Positions 1 through 10,022 of a DNA stretch of 64,000 nucleotides are shown here, piece by piece. Position 1 is the first letter of the stretch, and each line of letters opens with the position of its first letter. The stretch is from contig JADKBW010000009.1 in NCBI GenBank assembly GCA_016714905.1, positions 1 through 64,000 on the forward strand, written 5' to 3'. The position numbers and the translations under genes were made by a program. The stretch is from Flavobacterium sp. Lineage in GTDB: Bacteria > Bacteroidota > Bacteroidia > Flavobacteriales > Flavobacteriaceae. The notes beneath the pieces are model-generated. The model was not told where the DNA came from, did not search any database, and worked only from the letters and a program-made list of their open reading frames with translations.

Positions 1-465
1 AGGTTCGTATAGCGTATCATCAAAATTTAATTGAAAATCAACGGTCTCCTTATCAATATCTGCCATAATGTCCTCAGACATTTTTTTCATTCTCGCTTCG
101 GTGTATCGCATTGCCGCGGGACTGTCTCCATCAACTGAACCGAAATTTCCTTGTCCGTCAATTAATAAATAACGTAAACTCCATTCTTGCGCCATACGAA
201 CCATGGCGTCGTATACCGAGGTATCTCCGTGTGGGTGATACTTTCCTAAAACTTCTCCGACAATTCTTGCGGATTTTTTGTGAGCTCTATTCGAAAAAAC
301 TCCTAAATCATACATTCCATAAAGGACTCTACGGTGCACAGGTTTCAAGCCGTCTCTAACATCTGGAAGTGCTCTCGATACAATTACCGACATCGAATAA
401 TCGATGTAAGCTGATTTCATTTCATCTTCAATGTTAATTGGGATTAACTTTTCTCCGTCTGACAT
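1..465 (-). CDS. gyrA: DNA gyrase subunit A, N-terminal part (cut by window edge)
   Basis: Only the first 155 codons are present; the gene continues beyond base 1. Reading leftward from the ATG at 465, the product starts [16 protein letters not shown] and contains the family signatures [17 protein letters not shown] and [12 protein letters not shown]. The latter is the quinolone-resistance-determining stretch, with Thr at the position equivalent to E. coli Ser83 and Asp at Asp87. AMRYTEARM carries the catalytic Tyr that forms the covalent DNA link. With GyrB it introduces negative supercoils. A TATATTAG -7-like element (plus 505-512) lies upstream, and the gene is divergent from clpC. Confidence 0.97.
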   Translation of the reverse strand, partial: MSDGEKLIPINIEDEMKSAYIDYSMSVIVSRALPDVRDGLKPVHRRVLYGMYDLGVFSNRAHKKSARIVGEVLGKYHPHGDTSVYDAMVRMAQEWSLRYLLIDGQGNFGSVDGDSPAAMRYTEARMKKMSEDIMADIDKETVDFQLNFDDTLYEP

Positions 466-670
466 ATTCTATTTATTTTAAAATTATATTGTTTAAAAAA
501 ATCTTGCTAATATAAACTTTCTCGGCTATTTTTAGTTCAAAAAGCGTTAGAATTTTCTTTGATTTATTAACAAAATGGGGACTATTTTCAGTTAATAAGT
601 TAATTCTTGCGCCCTATTTTTTAGTTTTTTTTTGTCTATTAGCTGACAGTAGATTTTGTCGGGAATGGTT

Positions 671-701
671 TTTGTTCGCAGCAACATAATCACTAAATTT
701 A
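671..701 (+). promoter_or_regulatory. Bacteroidota-type promoter of clpC
   Basis: TTTG (671-674), a 19-nt spacer, then TAAATTTA (694-701). This fits the TTTG-N19-TAnnTTTG consensus of Bacteroidota sigma-A promoters with one mismatch in the last base. It predicts transcription starting near 707, just ahead of the clpC ATG at 722, and excludes the in-frame start at 656. Confidence 0.6.
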
Positions 702-721
702 CAGAACCAAACCTATTAGTT

Positions 722-3265
722 ATGGATGATAATTTTTCACCAAGAGTTAAAGATGTAATTACTTACAGCAAAGAAGAGGCGCTGCGCTTAGGCCATGATT
801 TTATTGGTACTGAACATCTTATGCTTGGGATTTTAAGAGACGGGAATGGAAAGGCAATTACCATTTTGAATAATTTGTCAGTTGATTTAGACCATTTACG
901 TCGGAAAGTTGAAATCTTAAGCCCTGCCAATCCTAACGTGATCGTTAGTAACGAGAAAAAGAACTTACACTTAACGAGACAAGCAGAACGCGCGTTAAAA
1001 ACTACTTTTTTGGAAGCTAAAGTTTTTCAAAGCACTTCTATCAGTACTGCGCACTTGTTATTGTGTATTTTAAGAAATGAAAATGATCCAACAACCAAGC
1101 TATTGAATAAACTTAAAATAGATTATGATCTAGCTAAAGAACAATATCTTAACATGACACCAAACGAAGATAATTACCTAGAAAATTTACCCAAAAACGA
1201 GTCCTTCAATGAAGATTCAGGTCAAGATGACAGTCTAAAAGAAGGTAGTTTTAATAATCCTGCCAACAAATCAAACAAAAAATCTAAAACACCTGTTTTG
1301 GATAATTTTGGTAGAGATTTAACTGAGATGGCCGAAGAGGGAAAACTTGATCCTGTAGTGGGGCGCGAAAAAGAAATCGAACGTGTTTCTCAAATTTTGA
1401 GTAGAAGAAAAAAGAACAATCCGTTACTGATTGGAGAACCAGGTGTTGGAAAATCTGCTATCGCAGAAGGTCTGGCTTTGCGTATTACACAGAAAAAGGT
1501 CTCTCGTATTCTGTTTAATAAAAGAGTGGTCACCTTAGATTTAGCTAGTCTTGTCGCTGGAACTAAATACCGTGGACAATTCGAAGAACGAATGAAAGCT
1601 GTGATGAACGAATTAGAAAAAAATGACGACATCATTCTTTTTATTGATGAAATTCACACCATCGTTGGTGCTGGTGGAGCAACAGGTTCATTAGACGCAT
1701 CTAATATGTTTAAACCCGCGTTAGCGCGAGGCGAAATACAATGTATTGGGGCAACGACCTTAGATGAGTACCGTCAATACATAGAAAAAGATGGCGCTTT
1801 AGAAAGACGTTTTCAAAAAATAATTGTGGAGCCTACTTCTGTGGAGGAAACGATTACCATTCTAAATAATATCAAAAACAAATACGAAGACCATCATAAT
1901 GTGAATTATACACCTGAAGCGATTGAAGCTTGCGTAAAATTGACCAACAGATACATGTCTGAGCGATTCTTACCAGACAAAGCGATTGATGCTCTTGATG
2001 AAGCGGGTTCTCGTGTTCATATTACCAATATCGAAGTTCCAAAACAAATTCTGGAATTGGAACGACAGTTGGAAGAAGTGCGCGAGTCAAAGAATTCTGT
2101 TGTCAAAAAACAGAAATACGAAGAAGCTGCTAAACTTCGTGATGATGAGAAACGAATTGAAAAAGATTTAGCAATTGCGCAAGAACAATGGGAAGAAGAT
2201 TCTAAAAGCAATCGAATTGTTGTAACAGAAGACAATGTTGCTGATGTCGTTTCGATGATGACGGGAATCCCGGTAAATCGTATCGCTCAAACAGAAAGCA
2301 ATAAATTAGCTAAACTTCCGGAACTTATTGAAAATAAAGTTATTGGACAAAAGGATGCCGTATTAAAAATTGCACGTTCTATTCAAAGAAACCGTGCTGG
2401 ATTGAAAGATCCAAACAAACCAATTGGTTCTTTTATTTTCCTTGGTCAAACCGGAGTTGGTAAAACACAATTGGCGAAAGTTTTAGCAAAAGAACTGTTT
2501 GACTCTGAAGACGCATTGATTCGAATTGACATGAGTGAATATATGGAGAAATTCTCTATCTCTAGATTGGTTGGAGCGCCTCCAGGTTATGTAGGTTATG
2601 AAGAAGGTGGTCAATTAACTGAAAAAGTAAGAAGAAAGCCATATTGCGTGGTTCTTTTAGATGAAATTGAAAAAGCGCATCCAGATGTTTTCAATATGTT
2701 ATTACAAGTTTTAGACGATGGTTACTTGACAGATAGTCTTGGTCGAAAAATCGATTTTAAGAATACGATTGTAATCATGACTTCGAATGTTGGTGCTCGA
2801 CAATTGAAGGATTTCGGACAAGGAGTTGGATTTGGTACAGCGGCAAAGATTGCCCAGGCAGATGATAACTCAAAAAGCATCATTGAAAATGCTTTGAAGA
2901 AAACCTTTGCCCCTGAATTCTTAAACAGAATTGATGATGTTATTGTTTTCAATGCTTTAGAAAAAGAAGATATCGACTTGATTATTGAAATCGAATTGAA
3001 AAAATTGTATGCTCGTGTTGCGGAATTAGGATATCAATTAAGTCTTTCCGACAAAGCCAAAGCATTTATCGCAGAGAAAGGTTTCGACCGTCAATTTGGT
3101 GCTAGACCACTAAAAAGAGCTATTCAAAAATATGTTGAAGATGCATTAGCAGAAGAAATCATTACTTCTAAAATTGCCTCAGGAGATGAAATTTTTATGG
3201 ATTTAGACGAAACCTTGCAAGAGCTCACCGTTAAAGTTCATAAAGCAGAAAAACCTACTAAATAG
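722..3265 (+). CDS. clpC: ATP-dependent Clp protease ATP-binding subunit ClpC
   Basis: An 847-residue Hsp100 unfoldase that feeds substrates to ClpP in the cytoplasm. Order: Clp_N repeat domain (start [20 protein letters not shown]), AAA1 with Walker A GEPGVGKS near residue 238, a middle region with a UVR-like helix ([16 protein letters not shown]), AAA2 with Walker A GQTGVGKT near residue 575, and the C-terminal ClpB-D2-small domain ([11 protein letters not shown]). The middle region and UVR motif point to ClpC rather than ClpB or ClpA. The frame is open back to 656, but the start at 722 matches the family and lies downstream of the promoter at 671-701. The stop codon is inside the terminator stem. 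Confidence 0.96.
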   Translation: MDDNFSPRVKDVITYSKEEALRLGHDFIGTEHLMLGILRDGNGKAITILNNLSVDLDHLRRKVEILSPANPNVIVSNEKKNLHLTRQAERALKTTFLEAKVFQSTSISTAHLLLCILRNENDPTTKLLNKLKIDYDLAKEQYLNMTPNEDNYLENLPKNESFNEDSGQDDSLKEGSFNNPANKSNKKSKTPVLDNFGRDLTEMAEEGKLDPVVGREKEIERVSQILSRRKKNNPLLIGEPGVGKSAIAEGLALRITQKKVSRILFNKRVVTLDLASLVAGTKYRGQFEERMKAVMNELEKNDDIILFIDEIHTIVGAGGATGSLDASNMFKPALARGEIQCIGATTLDEYRQYIEKDGALERRFQKIIVEPTSVEETITILNNIKNKYEDHHNVNYTPEAIEACVKLTNRYMSERFLPDKAIDALDEAGSRVHITNIEVPKQILELERQLEEVRESKNSVVKKQKYEEAAKLRDDEKRIEKDLAIAQEQWEEDSKSNRIVVTEDNVADVVSMMTGIPVNRIAQTESNKLAKLPELIENKVIGQKDAVLKIARSIQRNRAGLKDPNKPIGSFIFLGQTGVGKTQLAKVLAKELFDSEDALIRIDMSEYMEKFSISRLVGAPPGYVGYEEGGQLTEKVRRKPYCVVLLDEIEKAHPDVFNMLLQVLDDGYLTDSLGRKIDFKNTIVIMTSNVGARQLKDFGQGVGFGTAAKIAQADDNSKSIIENALKKTFAPEFLNRIDDVIVFNALEKEDIDLIIEIELKKLYARVAELGYQLSLSDKAKAFIAEKGFDRQFGARPLKRAIQKYVEDALAEEIITSKIASGDEIFMDLDETLQELTVKVHKAEKPTK

Positions 3266-3280
3266 TAGGTTTTTTTTTGT
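3251..3280 (+). terminator. Rho-independent terminator of clpC, overlapping its stop codon
   Basis: AAACCTACTA (3251-3260) pairs perfectly with TAGTAGGTTT (3263-3272) across a 2-nt gap and is followed by a T run. The clpC stop TAG (3263-3265) starts the 3' arm, so the last four sense codons and the stop form the terminator stem. Confidence 0.85.
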
Positions 3281-3339
3281 TTATTATTTTGGTGCTAAGT
3301 AATATTGATTACTTTCGAAGCTTATTTTTATTTTAACTT

Positions 3340-4722
3340 ATGTCCCACAACAAAGTAATTTTTGGAAGTGAAGAATGGTTTTCCTTTCCCGACTTAGGAA
3401 TTCCCAAGATTAAAGCTCGTGTTGATTCAGGAGCAAAGACTTCAGCGCTTCATGCTATAAATATATCACCATTCCTAAAAGATGGTGCCAATTGGGTAAA
3501 GTTTGATATCAATCCGATTCAAAACAACTTGAAAACAATTCTTCATTGTGAGGCTCCATTGGTAGACAAGAGATATGTAAAAAGTTCAAGTGGATTTCGG
3601 GAACAACGTTATGTGATTCAAACTATATTAGACATTGGAAACGCAAGTTGGACTATCGAAATGACGCTGACCAACAGAGATTCAATGGGATTTAGAATGC
3701 TTTTAGGACGAGAAGCTATGAGCGGTAGAGTTCTTGTCGACCCGGAGCAACTTTACCTACTGGGACAATCGACATCTGACAATCTAAAGGAAATTTACAA
3801 AGACTCTGAAAAAGCCGCCACAGGACTTCGCATTGGACTATTAGCAAGTAATCCCGAATTATACAGCAATAAACGCATTATGGATGCGGGTGAAATGCGT
3901 GGTCACGAGATGCACTTTTTGAATATCAAGGAGTGTTACATGAAGTTAGATGCCACGAAACCACAAATACACTATCGTGGAGGAAAAATTCTAAATGAAT
4001 TTGACGCCATTATTCCACGTATTCGTCCCAGTATTACTTTTTATGGATGCGCTTTGACAAGACAATTCGAAGCATTAAAGGTATTCTGTCTAAATTCTTC
4101 AACTGCGATTACACAATCGAGAGATAAGTTGTTTTCGTTGCAGCTTTTGTTGAATCACGGTATTGAAATTCCTACAACAGGATTTGCAAATTCCCCCTTA
4201 GATACTGATGATTTGATTAAGATGGTTGGTGGACCGCCATTAATTGTTAAATTACTAGAAGGTACACAAGGAAAAGGCGTTGTAATTGCTGAAACAAAGA
4301 AAGCGGCAGAAAGTGTTATTAATGCTTTCAAGAGTTTAAATGCAAACATATTAGTTCAAGAATTTATCAAAGAAGCCAATGGGAAAGATATTCGTTGCTT
4401 TGTCATAGACGGAAAAGTAGTGGCAGCAATACAAAGGGAAGCCTTACCTGGTGAGTTTCGAGCGAACATTCATTTGGGTGGAACTGCCTCTGTCATTAAA
4501 CCGACAGCCGAAGAAAAGAAAATTGCAATCAAGGCAGCGAAAGCAATGGATTTAAGTGTTGCAGGTGTCGATATTATCCGCTCTTCTAAAGGTCCTTTAT
4601 TGTTAGAAGTAAATTCATCTCCAGGCTTAGAAGGCATCGAAAATGCCACAAACAAAGACATTGCTGGTGAAATGATTCGCGCAATTGAAAAAAATTTTAA
4701 GTTAAATAACACGCCAATATAA
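3340..4722 (+). CDS. rimK: RimK-type ATP-grasp ligase fused to an N-terminal zinc-protease-like domain
   Basis: 460 residues in two parts. Residues about 1-145 match the RimK-associated ATP-dependent zinc protease family (PF05618-like): [19 protein letters not shown] and [17 protein letters not shown]. Residues about 160-455 are a RimK ATP-grasp ligase: [51 protein letters not shown] and [14 protein letters not shown]. RimK enzymes add glutamates to the C-terminus of ribosomal protein S6; substrate specificity here is inferred. TACTTTCG (3310-3317) resembles a -7 element. The gene runs straight into the methyltransferase with 36 bp between. Confidence 0.88.
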   Translation: MSHNKVIFGSEEWFSFPDLGIPKIKARVDSGAKTSALHAINISPFLKDGANWVKFDINPIQNNLKTILHCEAPLVDKRYVKSSSGFREQRYVIQTILDIGNASWTIEMTLTNRDSMGFRMLLGREAMSGRVLVDPEQLYLLGQSTSDNLKEIYKDSEKAATGLRIGLLASNPELYSNKRIMDAGEMRGHEMHFLNIKECYMKLDATKPQIHYRGGKILNEFDAIIPRIRPSITFYGCALTRQFEALKVFCLNSSTAITQSRDKLFSLQLLLNHGIEIPTTGFANSPLDTDDLIKMVGGPPLIVKLLEGTQGKGVVIAETKKAAESVINAFKSLNANILVQEFIKEANGKDIRCFVIDGKVVAAIQREALPGEFRANIHLGGTASVIKPTAEEKKIAIKAAKAMDLSVAGVDIIRSSKGPLLLEVNSSPGLEGIENATNKDIAGEMIRAIEKNFKLNNTPI

Positions 4723-4723
4723 C

Positions 4724-4731
4724 TACATTTG
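4724..4731 (+). promoter_or_regulatory. -7 promoter element of the methyltransferase gene
   Basis: TACATTTG exactly matches TAnnTTTG and lies 27 bp before the ATG at 4759. It overlaps an in-frame TTG at 4729, which therefore cannot be the start. No clear -33 box is visible. Confidence 0.5.
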
Positions 4732-4758
4732 CAAAATAGCAACAATCTATTATTTCCT

Positions 4759-5577
4759 ATGAAAAGTACAGAAGATATTCTCGAAATAAACAAGAGGCAA
4801 AAAGAGTTTTATAATTCAGATAGTAAAGCCAAAACCAATTTTGCTTCTACTTTATGGTTTAAGTTTAGAAACGGTGTCTTAAATGATTTTAGAAGTAAAT
4901 TCGATATTAAAGATCGCGTTTATGATGAGCATAAAGTTTGGCTGGGTGATCTCTCCAATAAAAAAGTTCTAGATTTAGGCTGTTTGCGTGGCAATGCGCT
5001 TTCCATTTATATGGCAAAAAATGCAAAAGAATATATTGGAATTGATTTAAGTGATGTGGCGATTGCCAGTCTCCAAAAAAGAATAGAAGATGAAAACTGT
5101 CCCAATGCACAAGCCATTGCAGTTGATTTTTTGTCGCCTGAATTTCACCATACAAATTTCGATATTATTTATGCCTATGGCGTGCTTCATCATTTTGAAA
5201 ACTTCGATTTATTGGTTTCAAAACTACAGGAGAAATTGAGTACAAATGGAATAATCATCTCCTACGATCCGCTGGAAACAAGCTTTCCTGTTAAAGTTTT
5301 GAGAACGCTATACAGACCTTTCCAAAGTGATAAAGATTGGGAATGGCCATTTACAAAATCTGTTTTAAATAAAATTAATACCAATTTCAAAATTGAAAAA
5401 ATGCGAGGGGTTTTAGGGAAAAGCAAATATGGGATATTGATGAATTTGTTGCCCTTAAATGATAACTATAAATCGCGCATAATTTCAAAAATGGTGGAAA
5501 AAGACTGGAATTGCAGCAATTTACAAGATATATATCCTTGTATGCATACTACCATGTTATTGAGAAAAATCGGCTAA
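4759..5577 (+). CDS. Class I SAM-dependent methyltransferase, substrate unknown
   Basis: 272 residues. Motif I is VLDLGCLRGNALS (residues about 72-84), with Cys-Leu-Arg in place of the usual second and third glycines. It is followed by the acidic motif YIGIDLSDVAI and by YAYGVLHHFENFD, typical of the Methyltransf_11/25 families. No feature identifies the substrate. The nearest gene upstream is the rimK fusion, 36 bp away on the same strand, but a promoter-like element lies between. It converges on hutH with only 4 bp between stops. The ATG at 4759 is preferred over the TTG at 4729, which lies inside the promoter element. Confidence 0.8.
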   Translation: MKSTEDILEINKRQKEFYNSDSKAKTNFASTLWFKFRNGVLNDFRSKFDIKDRVYDEHKVWLGDLSNKKVLDLGCLRGNALSIYMAKNAKEYIGIDLSDVAIASLQKRIEDENCPNAQAIAVDFLSPEFHHTNFDIIYAYGVLHHFENFDLLVSKLQEKLSTNGIIISYDPLETSFPVKVLRTLYRPFQSDKDWEWPFTKSVLNKINTNFKIEKMRGVLGKSKYGILMNLLPLNDNYKSRIISKMVEKDWNCSNLQDIYPCMHTTMLLRKIG

Positions 5578-5581
5578 TATC

Positions 5582-7090
5582 TTATTCTAAAACGCTTTCA
5601 TCCAATATAAAACTGTTCAAGAAAGCAATCGAATTTTCGATATCATAGTGCAAGATTCGATCTTCATTAACCAAAGGAACTTCTTCTCGATACGATTTAA
5701 GAAACAACTCGATAAATTCACTCGATTGAAGTGGCCTTCTAAACTCGACTGCTTGAGAGGCATTCATCAGTTCAATCGCCAAAATACGCTCTAAATTCTC
5801 CATGACGCGCAAACATTTCGTTGCGGCATTGGCTCCCATACTTACGTGATCCTCTTGCCCATTTGAAGACACGATACTATCTACACTTGCAGGTGTCGCT
5901 AATTGTTTGTTTTGACTCGCAATACTAGCAGCGGTATATTGTGGAATCATAAATCCTGAATTCAATCCAGGATTATCAATCAAAAAGGCTGGTAAACCTC
6001 GCGAACCGCTAATCAACTGATAGGTTCTTCTTTCAGAAATACTGCCTAATTCCGAGAGTGCAATCGCAAGAAAATCGAGTGCTAGCGCCAACGGCTGCCC
6101 GTGAAAATTCCCCCCAGAGATAATTTGATCACTTTCTCTAAAGATATTAGGATTGTCTGTTACGGAATTAATTTCAGTTTTAAAAACTCGTTTAGCGTAA
6201 TCGATGGCATCTTTTGATGCGCCGTGCACTTGCGGGATACATCTAAAAGAATATGGGTCTTGAACATGCGCCTTTTTTTGAGCAATGATCTGACTTCCTT
6301 CTAAAAAATCAACTACTCTTTTAGCAGTTACGATTTGACCTTTATGTGGCCTAATGTAATGGATGAGTTCATTAAAGGGCTCTATCCTGCCATCAAAACC
6401 TTCCAATGAAATGGTTCCAATCAAATCTGCCAACCAAGAAAACTTAGAAGTTTTAATCAAAATATAAACGCCATATGCACTCATAAACTGCGTACCGTTT
6501 AACAATGCTAATCCTTCTTTAGATTGCAGCACAATTGGCTCCCATCCTTTGTCGGTAAGTAAATCGTTCGCTCGGCATTTTTTGCCCTCATACCAAACTT
6601 CACCTTCTCCAAGTAAAGGCAATGAAAGATGCGCTAACGGAGCTAAATCTCCAGATGCCCCTAAAGAACCTTGCGTATATATTACCGGCAAAATATCATT
6701 GTTATAGAAATCAATCAACCGTTCTACTGTCAACAGTTGAACTCCTGAAAATCCGTAACTTAACGATTGAATTTTTAGAAGCAAAAGTATTTTAACAATG
6801 GCTGCAGGCACTTCATCACCAGTGCCACAAGCGTGCGACTTCACTAAGTTCTCTTGAAGTTTCGACAAGTTATCATTTGAAATTTTCACATTGCACAAGG
6901 AACCAAACCCCGTATTAATTCCGTAGATTGGTGCATCGTTCGACTCCATTTTTTGGTCTAAATAAACCCTGCATTTCTCAATATTGATTTTTGCTTCCTC
7001 TGAAAGAGAAAGCCTTAAATCGTGCGATATAATATGCTGGATTTTTTCTAGTGAAAGTACGTCGGAACTAATATAATGGGTATTTCCCAT
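5582..7090 (-). CDS. hutH: Histidine ammonia-lyase
   Basis: 502 residues, the usual length. HutH converts L-histidine to trans-urocanate and ammonia, the first step of histidine degradation. The Ala-Ser-Gly triad that cyclises into the MIO cofactor is at residues 145-147 (GSLGASGDLAPLAHL), and the Tyr of YGINTGFG (about 56) is the conserved catalytic base region. NPNIFRESDQIISGGNFHG and QEDHVSMGANAA are further family blocks. The rest of the hut pathway is not adjacent, so regulation cannot be judged. A tyrosine ammonia-lyase or aminomutase role is less likely because the histidine-type motif SHACGTGDE is present. Confidence 0.93.
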   Translation of the reverse strand: MGNTHYISSDVLSLEKIQHIISHDLRLSLSEEAKINIEKCRVYLDQKMESNDAPIYGINTGFGSLCNVKISNDNLSKLQENLVKSHACGTGDEVPAAIVKILLLLKIQSLSYGFSGVQLLTVERLIDFYNNDILPVIYTQGSLGASGDLAPLAHLSLPLLGEGEVWYEGKKCRANDLLTDKGWEPIVLQSKEGLALLNGTQFMSAYGVYILIKTSKFSWLADLIGTISLEGFDGRIEPFNELIHYIRPHKGQIVTAKRVVDFLEGSQIIAQKKAHVQDPYSFRCIPQVHGASKDAIDYAKRVFKTEINSVTDNPNIFRESDQIISGGNFHGQPLALALDFLAIALSELGSISERRTYQLISGSRGLPAFLIDNPGLNSGFMIPQYTAASIASQNKQLATPASVDSIVSSNGQEDHVSMGANAATKCLRVMENLERILAIELMNASQAVEFRRPLQSSEFIELFLKSYREEVPLVNEDRILHYDIENSIAFLNSFILDESVLE

Positions 7091-7293
7091 GTGATATCTT
7101 GATTAATCGTACAAATTTGAATAAACCAATATTAAAAAACAAGGTTTGTTGATGATATTCTTGTAAATATTGATGAATTACTATTTTGTAGATATAATAT
7201 TTTTCAAATAACTATCATTTGAAGCAAGAAACTTATCAAAATGAAAAATTCGTAAAAATGTTTTCCTTTCTTTACTAGTATTCTAAATTGCAT

Positions 7294-7301
7294 TACTTTT
7301 G
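7294..7301 (+). promoter_or_regulatory. -7 promoter element of the thr operon
   Basis: TACTTTTG matches TAnnTTTG. It places the transcription start near 7306, about 15 nt before the leader-peptide ATG at 7322 and about 200 nt before thrA. No convincing -33 box is seen. Confidence 0.55.
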
Positions 7302-7321
7302 AAAAATTCAATTCAAAACGG

Positions 7322-7417
7322 ATGCAAAACTACAGTAGCACTCTTCTCGACAAAACAATTACTTTGGTTACAGTAATAACTGATACCACTGCAGTATTCA
7401 CGACCCCTTTGGGGTAG
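7322..7417 (+). CDS. Threonine operon leader peptide (predicted, 31 aa)
   Basis: ATG at 7322 opens a 31-codon frame ending TAG at 7415-7417. The peptide is MQNYSSTLLDKTITLVTV followed by ITDTTAVFTTPLG: nine Thr plus several Ile/Val/Leu, with Thr codons clustered in the second half. It sits between a -7 element and thrA, the first threonine biosynthesis gene, and its stop codon overlaps a GC-rich hairpin. This is the arrangement of ribosome-stalling attenuators such as E. coli thrL, though the sequence is unrelated. Too short for standard gene finders. Function is inferred from composition and position. Confidence 0.72.
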   Translation: MQNYSSTLLDKTITLVTVITDTTAVFTTPLG

Positions 7418-7446
7418 CAATTCTCATATCAATTTTTGCTGTTTTT
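7403..7446 (+). promoter_or_regulatory. Putative transcription attenuator of the thr operon
   Basis: ACCCC-TTT-GGGGT (7403-7415) is a compact GC-rich hairpin at the end of the leader frame. Just after it, AGCAA (7416-7420) can pair with TTGCT (7436-7440), followed by G and a six-T run (7442-7447 region), which resembles a terminator. Upstream, GGT-N2-CAGT-AATA-ACTG-N2-ACC (about 7366-7387) can fold over the Thr codons. AGTATT near 7393 could also pair with AATACT further down as an alternative fold. The exact competing structures need modelling. Confidence 0.5.
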
Positions 7447-7502
7447 TCGTTAGAAAGCGCAATACTTTTAAAACTTACCTTATTACCTTAATTATTACCA
7501 AA

Positions 7503-9950
7503 ATGAATGTATTAAAATTTGGAGGGACTTCAGTTGCAAATGCCCAAAATATCAATCTAGTACTCAATATTGTGGCAGATGCTGCCAAAAAGGAACCGCT
7601 TGTTGTTACCGTTTCTGCTTTTAGTGGCGTAACCGATTTACTAGTTGCCGCAGCAGCAAAAGCAGCAGCAAAAGACAAGACTTACAAAGATATTGTCAAT
7701 CAAATAGAACAAAAACACAAAGAAGCGATCGAACAATTGATTCCACTTTCAGATCAAAGAGAATTAATCGATACGATAAATAGTAATCTAAATCACTTAA
7801 AAACCTTACTAGATGGCTGTTATCTGTTAGGTGAATTATCAAACAGAACATCAGATACGATTCTCAGTTTTGGGGAATTGCTTTCATCCCAAATAATTGC
7901 AAAAGCATTGCAACAGAAAATCAGCTCTGCAACTTATAAAGACAGCCGAGAATTCATTAAGACGAATAGTCATTTCGGAAAAGCAGTGGTCAATTTCGAT
8001 ATCACAAATAAATTAATTGCCGACTATTTTAAAGGTAGCGATGCGAAAGCGACAGTAATTCCAGGATTTATTGCTTCTTCAGAGGATGGAAATACTACGA
8101 CTTTAGGTCGAGGTGGATCAGATTACACCGCCGCAATCGTTGCAGGAGCGCTGAATTCTTCTCAACTCGAAATTTGGACTGACGTCAACGGAATGTTTAC
8201 TGCCAATCCGAAGATAGTAAAACAATCGCAGCCGATTGAAGTTATTTCCTATCAAGAAGCTATGGAATTGTCGCATTTTGGAGCGAAAGTGCTTTATCCA
8301 CCAACGATTCAACCTGTTCTAAAAAAGAATATTCCAATTCTGATTAAGAACACCTTTGAACCAGAAGCTGCTGGAACTCTAATTACTTCTGCAGTTAGTG
8401 GAAAAGAAAATCCAATCAAGGGAATTTCTCACATTGATAAAATTTCACTTTTAACGCTGGAAGGCTCTGGAATGATCGGAGTGTCGGGTTCATCTAAGCG
8501 CTTATTTGAGGTTTTGTCACAAGAGAATATCAACGTTATATTTATTACACAAGCTTCATCAGAACATTCTATTTGCATTGGTATTTTAAATTCAGATGCT
8601 GAAAATGCGCAAAAAGCAATCAATAAAGCCTTCGAATTGGAAATTGCCCAAAACAAAATTGATCCGTGTATCGTCGAGAAAAACCTTTGCATTGTAGCTC
8701 TTGTAGGCGAAAATATGAAGAATCATCAAGGTTTAAGCGGGAAAATGTTTAGTACTTTGGGGAAAAATAACGTGAATATTCGCGCCATTGCTCAAGGTGC
8801 CTCTGAGAGAAATATTTCCGTTGTCATTAATGAACGTGATGTAAAAAAGGCTTTAAACACTTTACATGAGCGATTTTTCGAAGACAACACCAAGCAGTTA
8901 AACCTCTTTGTTATGGGAGTTGGAAACGTCGGTGAAAAGTTTATGGACCAAATTCATCAACAAAAGAAATTCCTAAAAGAGAATCTAAAAATCAATCTTC
9001 GTGTTATAGGAATTTCAAACTCACGAAAAATGCTTTTTGACGAAGATGGAATAGCGCTCAAAGATTGGCAATCGCTCCTTGAAAATGGAGAAACGGCAAA
9101 CAAAGAGGCATTCATTTCGAAAGTAAAAGAACTCAATTTGCGTAATAGTATTTTTGTGGATATTACTGCTAATGAATCGATTGCCAACATATACGACCAA
9201 TTCTTGAAAGAAAATGTCGCGGTGGTTACATGCAATAAAATTGCGTGCTCATCTGCCTACGACAACTACAATAATTTGAAGCAACTGTCTCGAAAATATA
9301 ATGCGCCATTTTTATTTGAAACAAATGTTGGTGCAGGTTTACCAATTATTGATACACTAAAACATTTGATTGCTTCTGGAGATAAGGTGAATCGAATTAA
9401 TGCCGTGTTATCCGGAAGTTTGAACTTCATTTTTAATAATTTTAGTGAAACCTACAATTTTCATGACGTAGTCAAAGAAGCAGGAGTTCAAGGATTTACA
9501 GAGCCAGATCCGAAAATTGATTTAAGTGGAGTCGATGTCGCTCGAAAAATCTTAATTCTGATCCGTGAAAGTGGCTATGCCATGGAAATGGAAGACATTG
9601 TCAACAATTCGTTCCTTCCTGCGGAGTGCATGAATACTACTAATAATGAAGATTTCTTCAAATCATTAACTGCCAATGCTGCTCATTTCGAAAATCTATT
9701 GGCGGAAGCGAAACAAAAAGACAGTCGACTGAAGTTTGTAGCCTCGTTTGAAAACGGCAAGGCTAGCGTCGGATTGCAGTTTATTCCATCTGATAGTCCA
9801 TTTTACAACTTAGAAGGAAAAGATAACATCGTTCAATTTTATACAGATCGATACGTAGACCAACCCTTGTTAATTAAAGGTGCTGGTGCTGGTGCTGCTG
9901 TAACGGCTTCCGGGATTTTTGCTGATGTGATTCGAATTGGAAATGTGTAA
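7503..9950 (+). CDS. thrA: Bifunctional aspartokinase / homoserine dehydrogenase
   Basis: 815 residues, a full-length ThrA-type fusion. The aspartokinase domain (about 1-290) begins MNVLKFGGTSVANAQN and has GRGGSDYTAAI. Two ACT-type regulatory repeats follow (about 310-460, with GVSGSSKRLFEVL and GKMFSTLGKNNVNIRAIAQG). The homoserine dehydrogenase domain (about 465-815) has the nucleotide-binding LFVMGVGNVGEKF and the family block ETNVGAGLPIIDTLKHL. It catalyses the first and third steps from aspartate to threonine and methionine. The ACT repeats imply feedback control by threonine. First gene of thrABC, preceded by a leader peptide. Confidence 0.96.
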   Translation: MNVLKFGGTSVANAQNINLVLNIVADAAKKEPLVVTVSAFSGVTDLLVAAAAKAAAKDKTYKDIVNQIEQKHKEAIEQLIPLSDQRELIDTINSNLNHLKTLLDGCYLLGELSNRTSDTILSFGELLSSQIIAKALQQKISSATYKDSREFIKTNSHFGKAVVNFDITNKLIADYFKGSDAKATVIPGFIASSEDGNTTTLGRGGSDYTAAIVAGALNSSQLEIWTDVNGMFTANPKIVKQSQPIEVISYQEAMELSHFGAKVLYPPTIQPVLKKNIPILIKNTFEPEAAGTLITSAVSGKENPIKGISHIDKISLLTLEGSGMIGVSGSSKRLFEVLSQENINVIFITQASSEHSICIGILNSDAENAQKAINKAFELEIAQNKIDPCIVEKNLCIVALVGENMKNHQGLSGKMFSTLGKNNVNIRAIAQGASERNISVVINERDVKKALNTLHERFFEDNTKQLNLFVMGVGNVGEKFMDQIHQQKKFLKENLKINLRVIGISNSRKMLFDEDGIALKDWQSLLENGETANKEAFISKVKELNLRNSIFVDITANESIANIYDQFLKENVAVVTCNKIACSSAYDNYNNLKQLSRKYNAPFLFETNVGAGLPIIDTLKHLIASGDKVNRINAVLSGSLNFIFNNFSETYNFHDVVKEAGVQGFTEPDPKIDLSGVDVARKILILIRESGYAMEMEDIVNNSFLPAECMNTTNNEDFFKSLTANAAHFENLLAEAKQKDSRLKFVASFENGKASVGLQFIPSDSPFYNLEGKDNIVQFYTDRYVDQPLLIKGAGAGAAVTASGIFADVIRIGNV

Positions 9951-10022
9951 TGCAATCAGGTCACGAAGTAAAAAATAAATATATTTTTGTGTCTTAGCGT
10001 CTTTGTGCCAAACAACAATACT

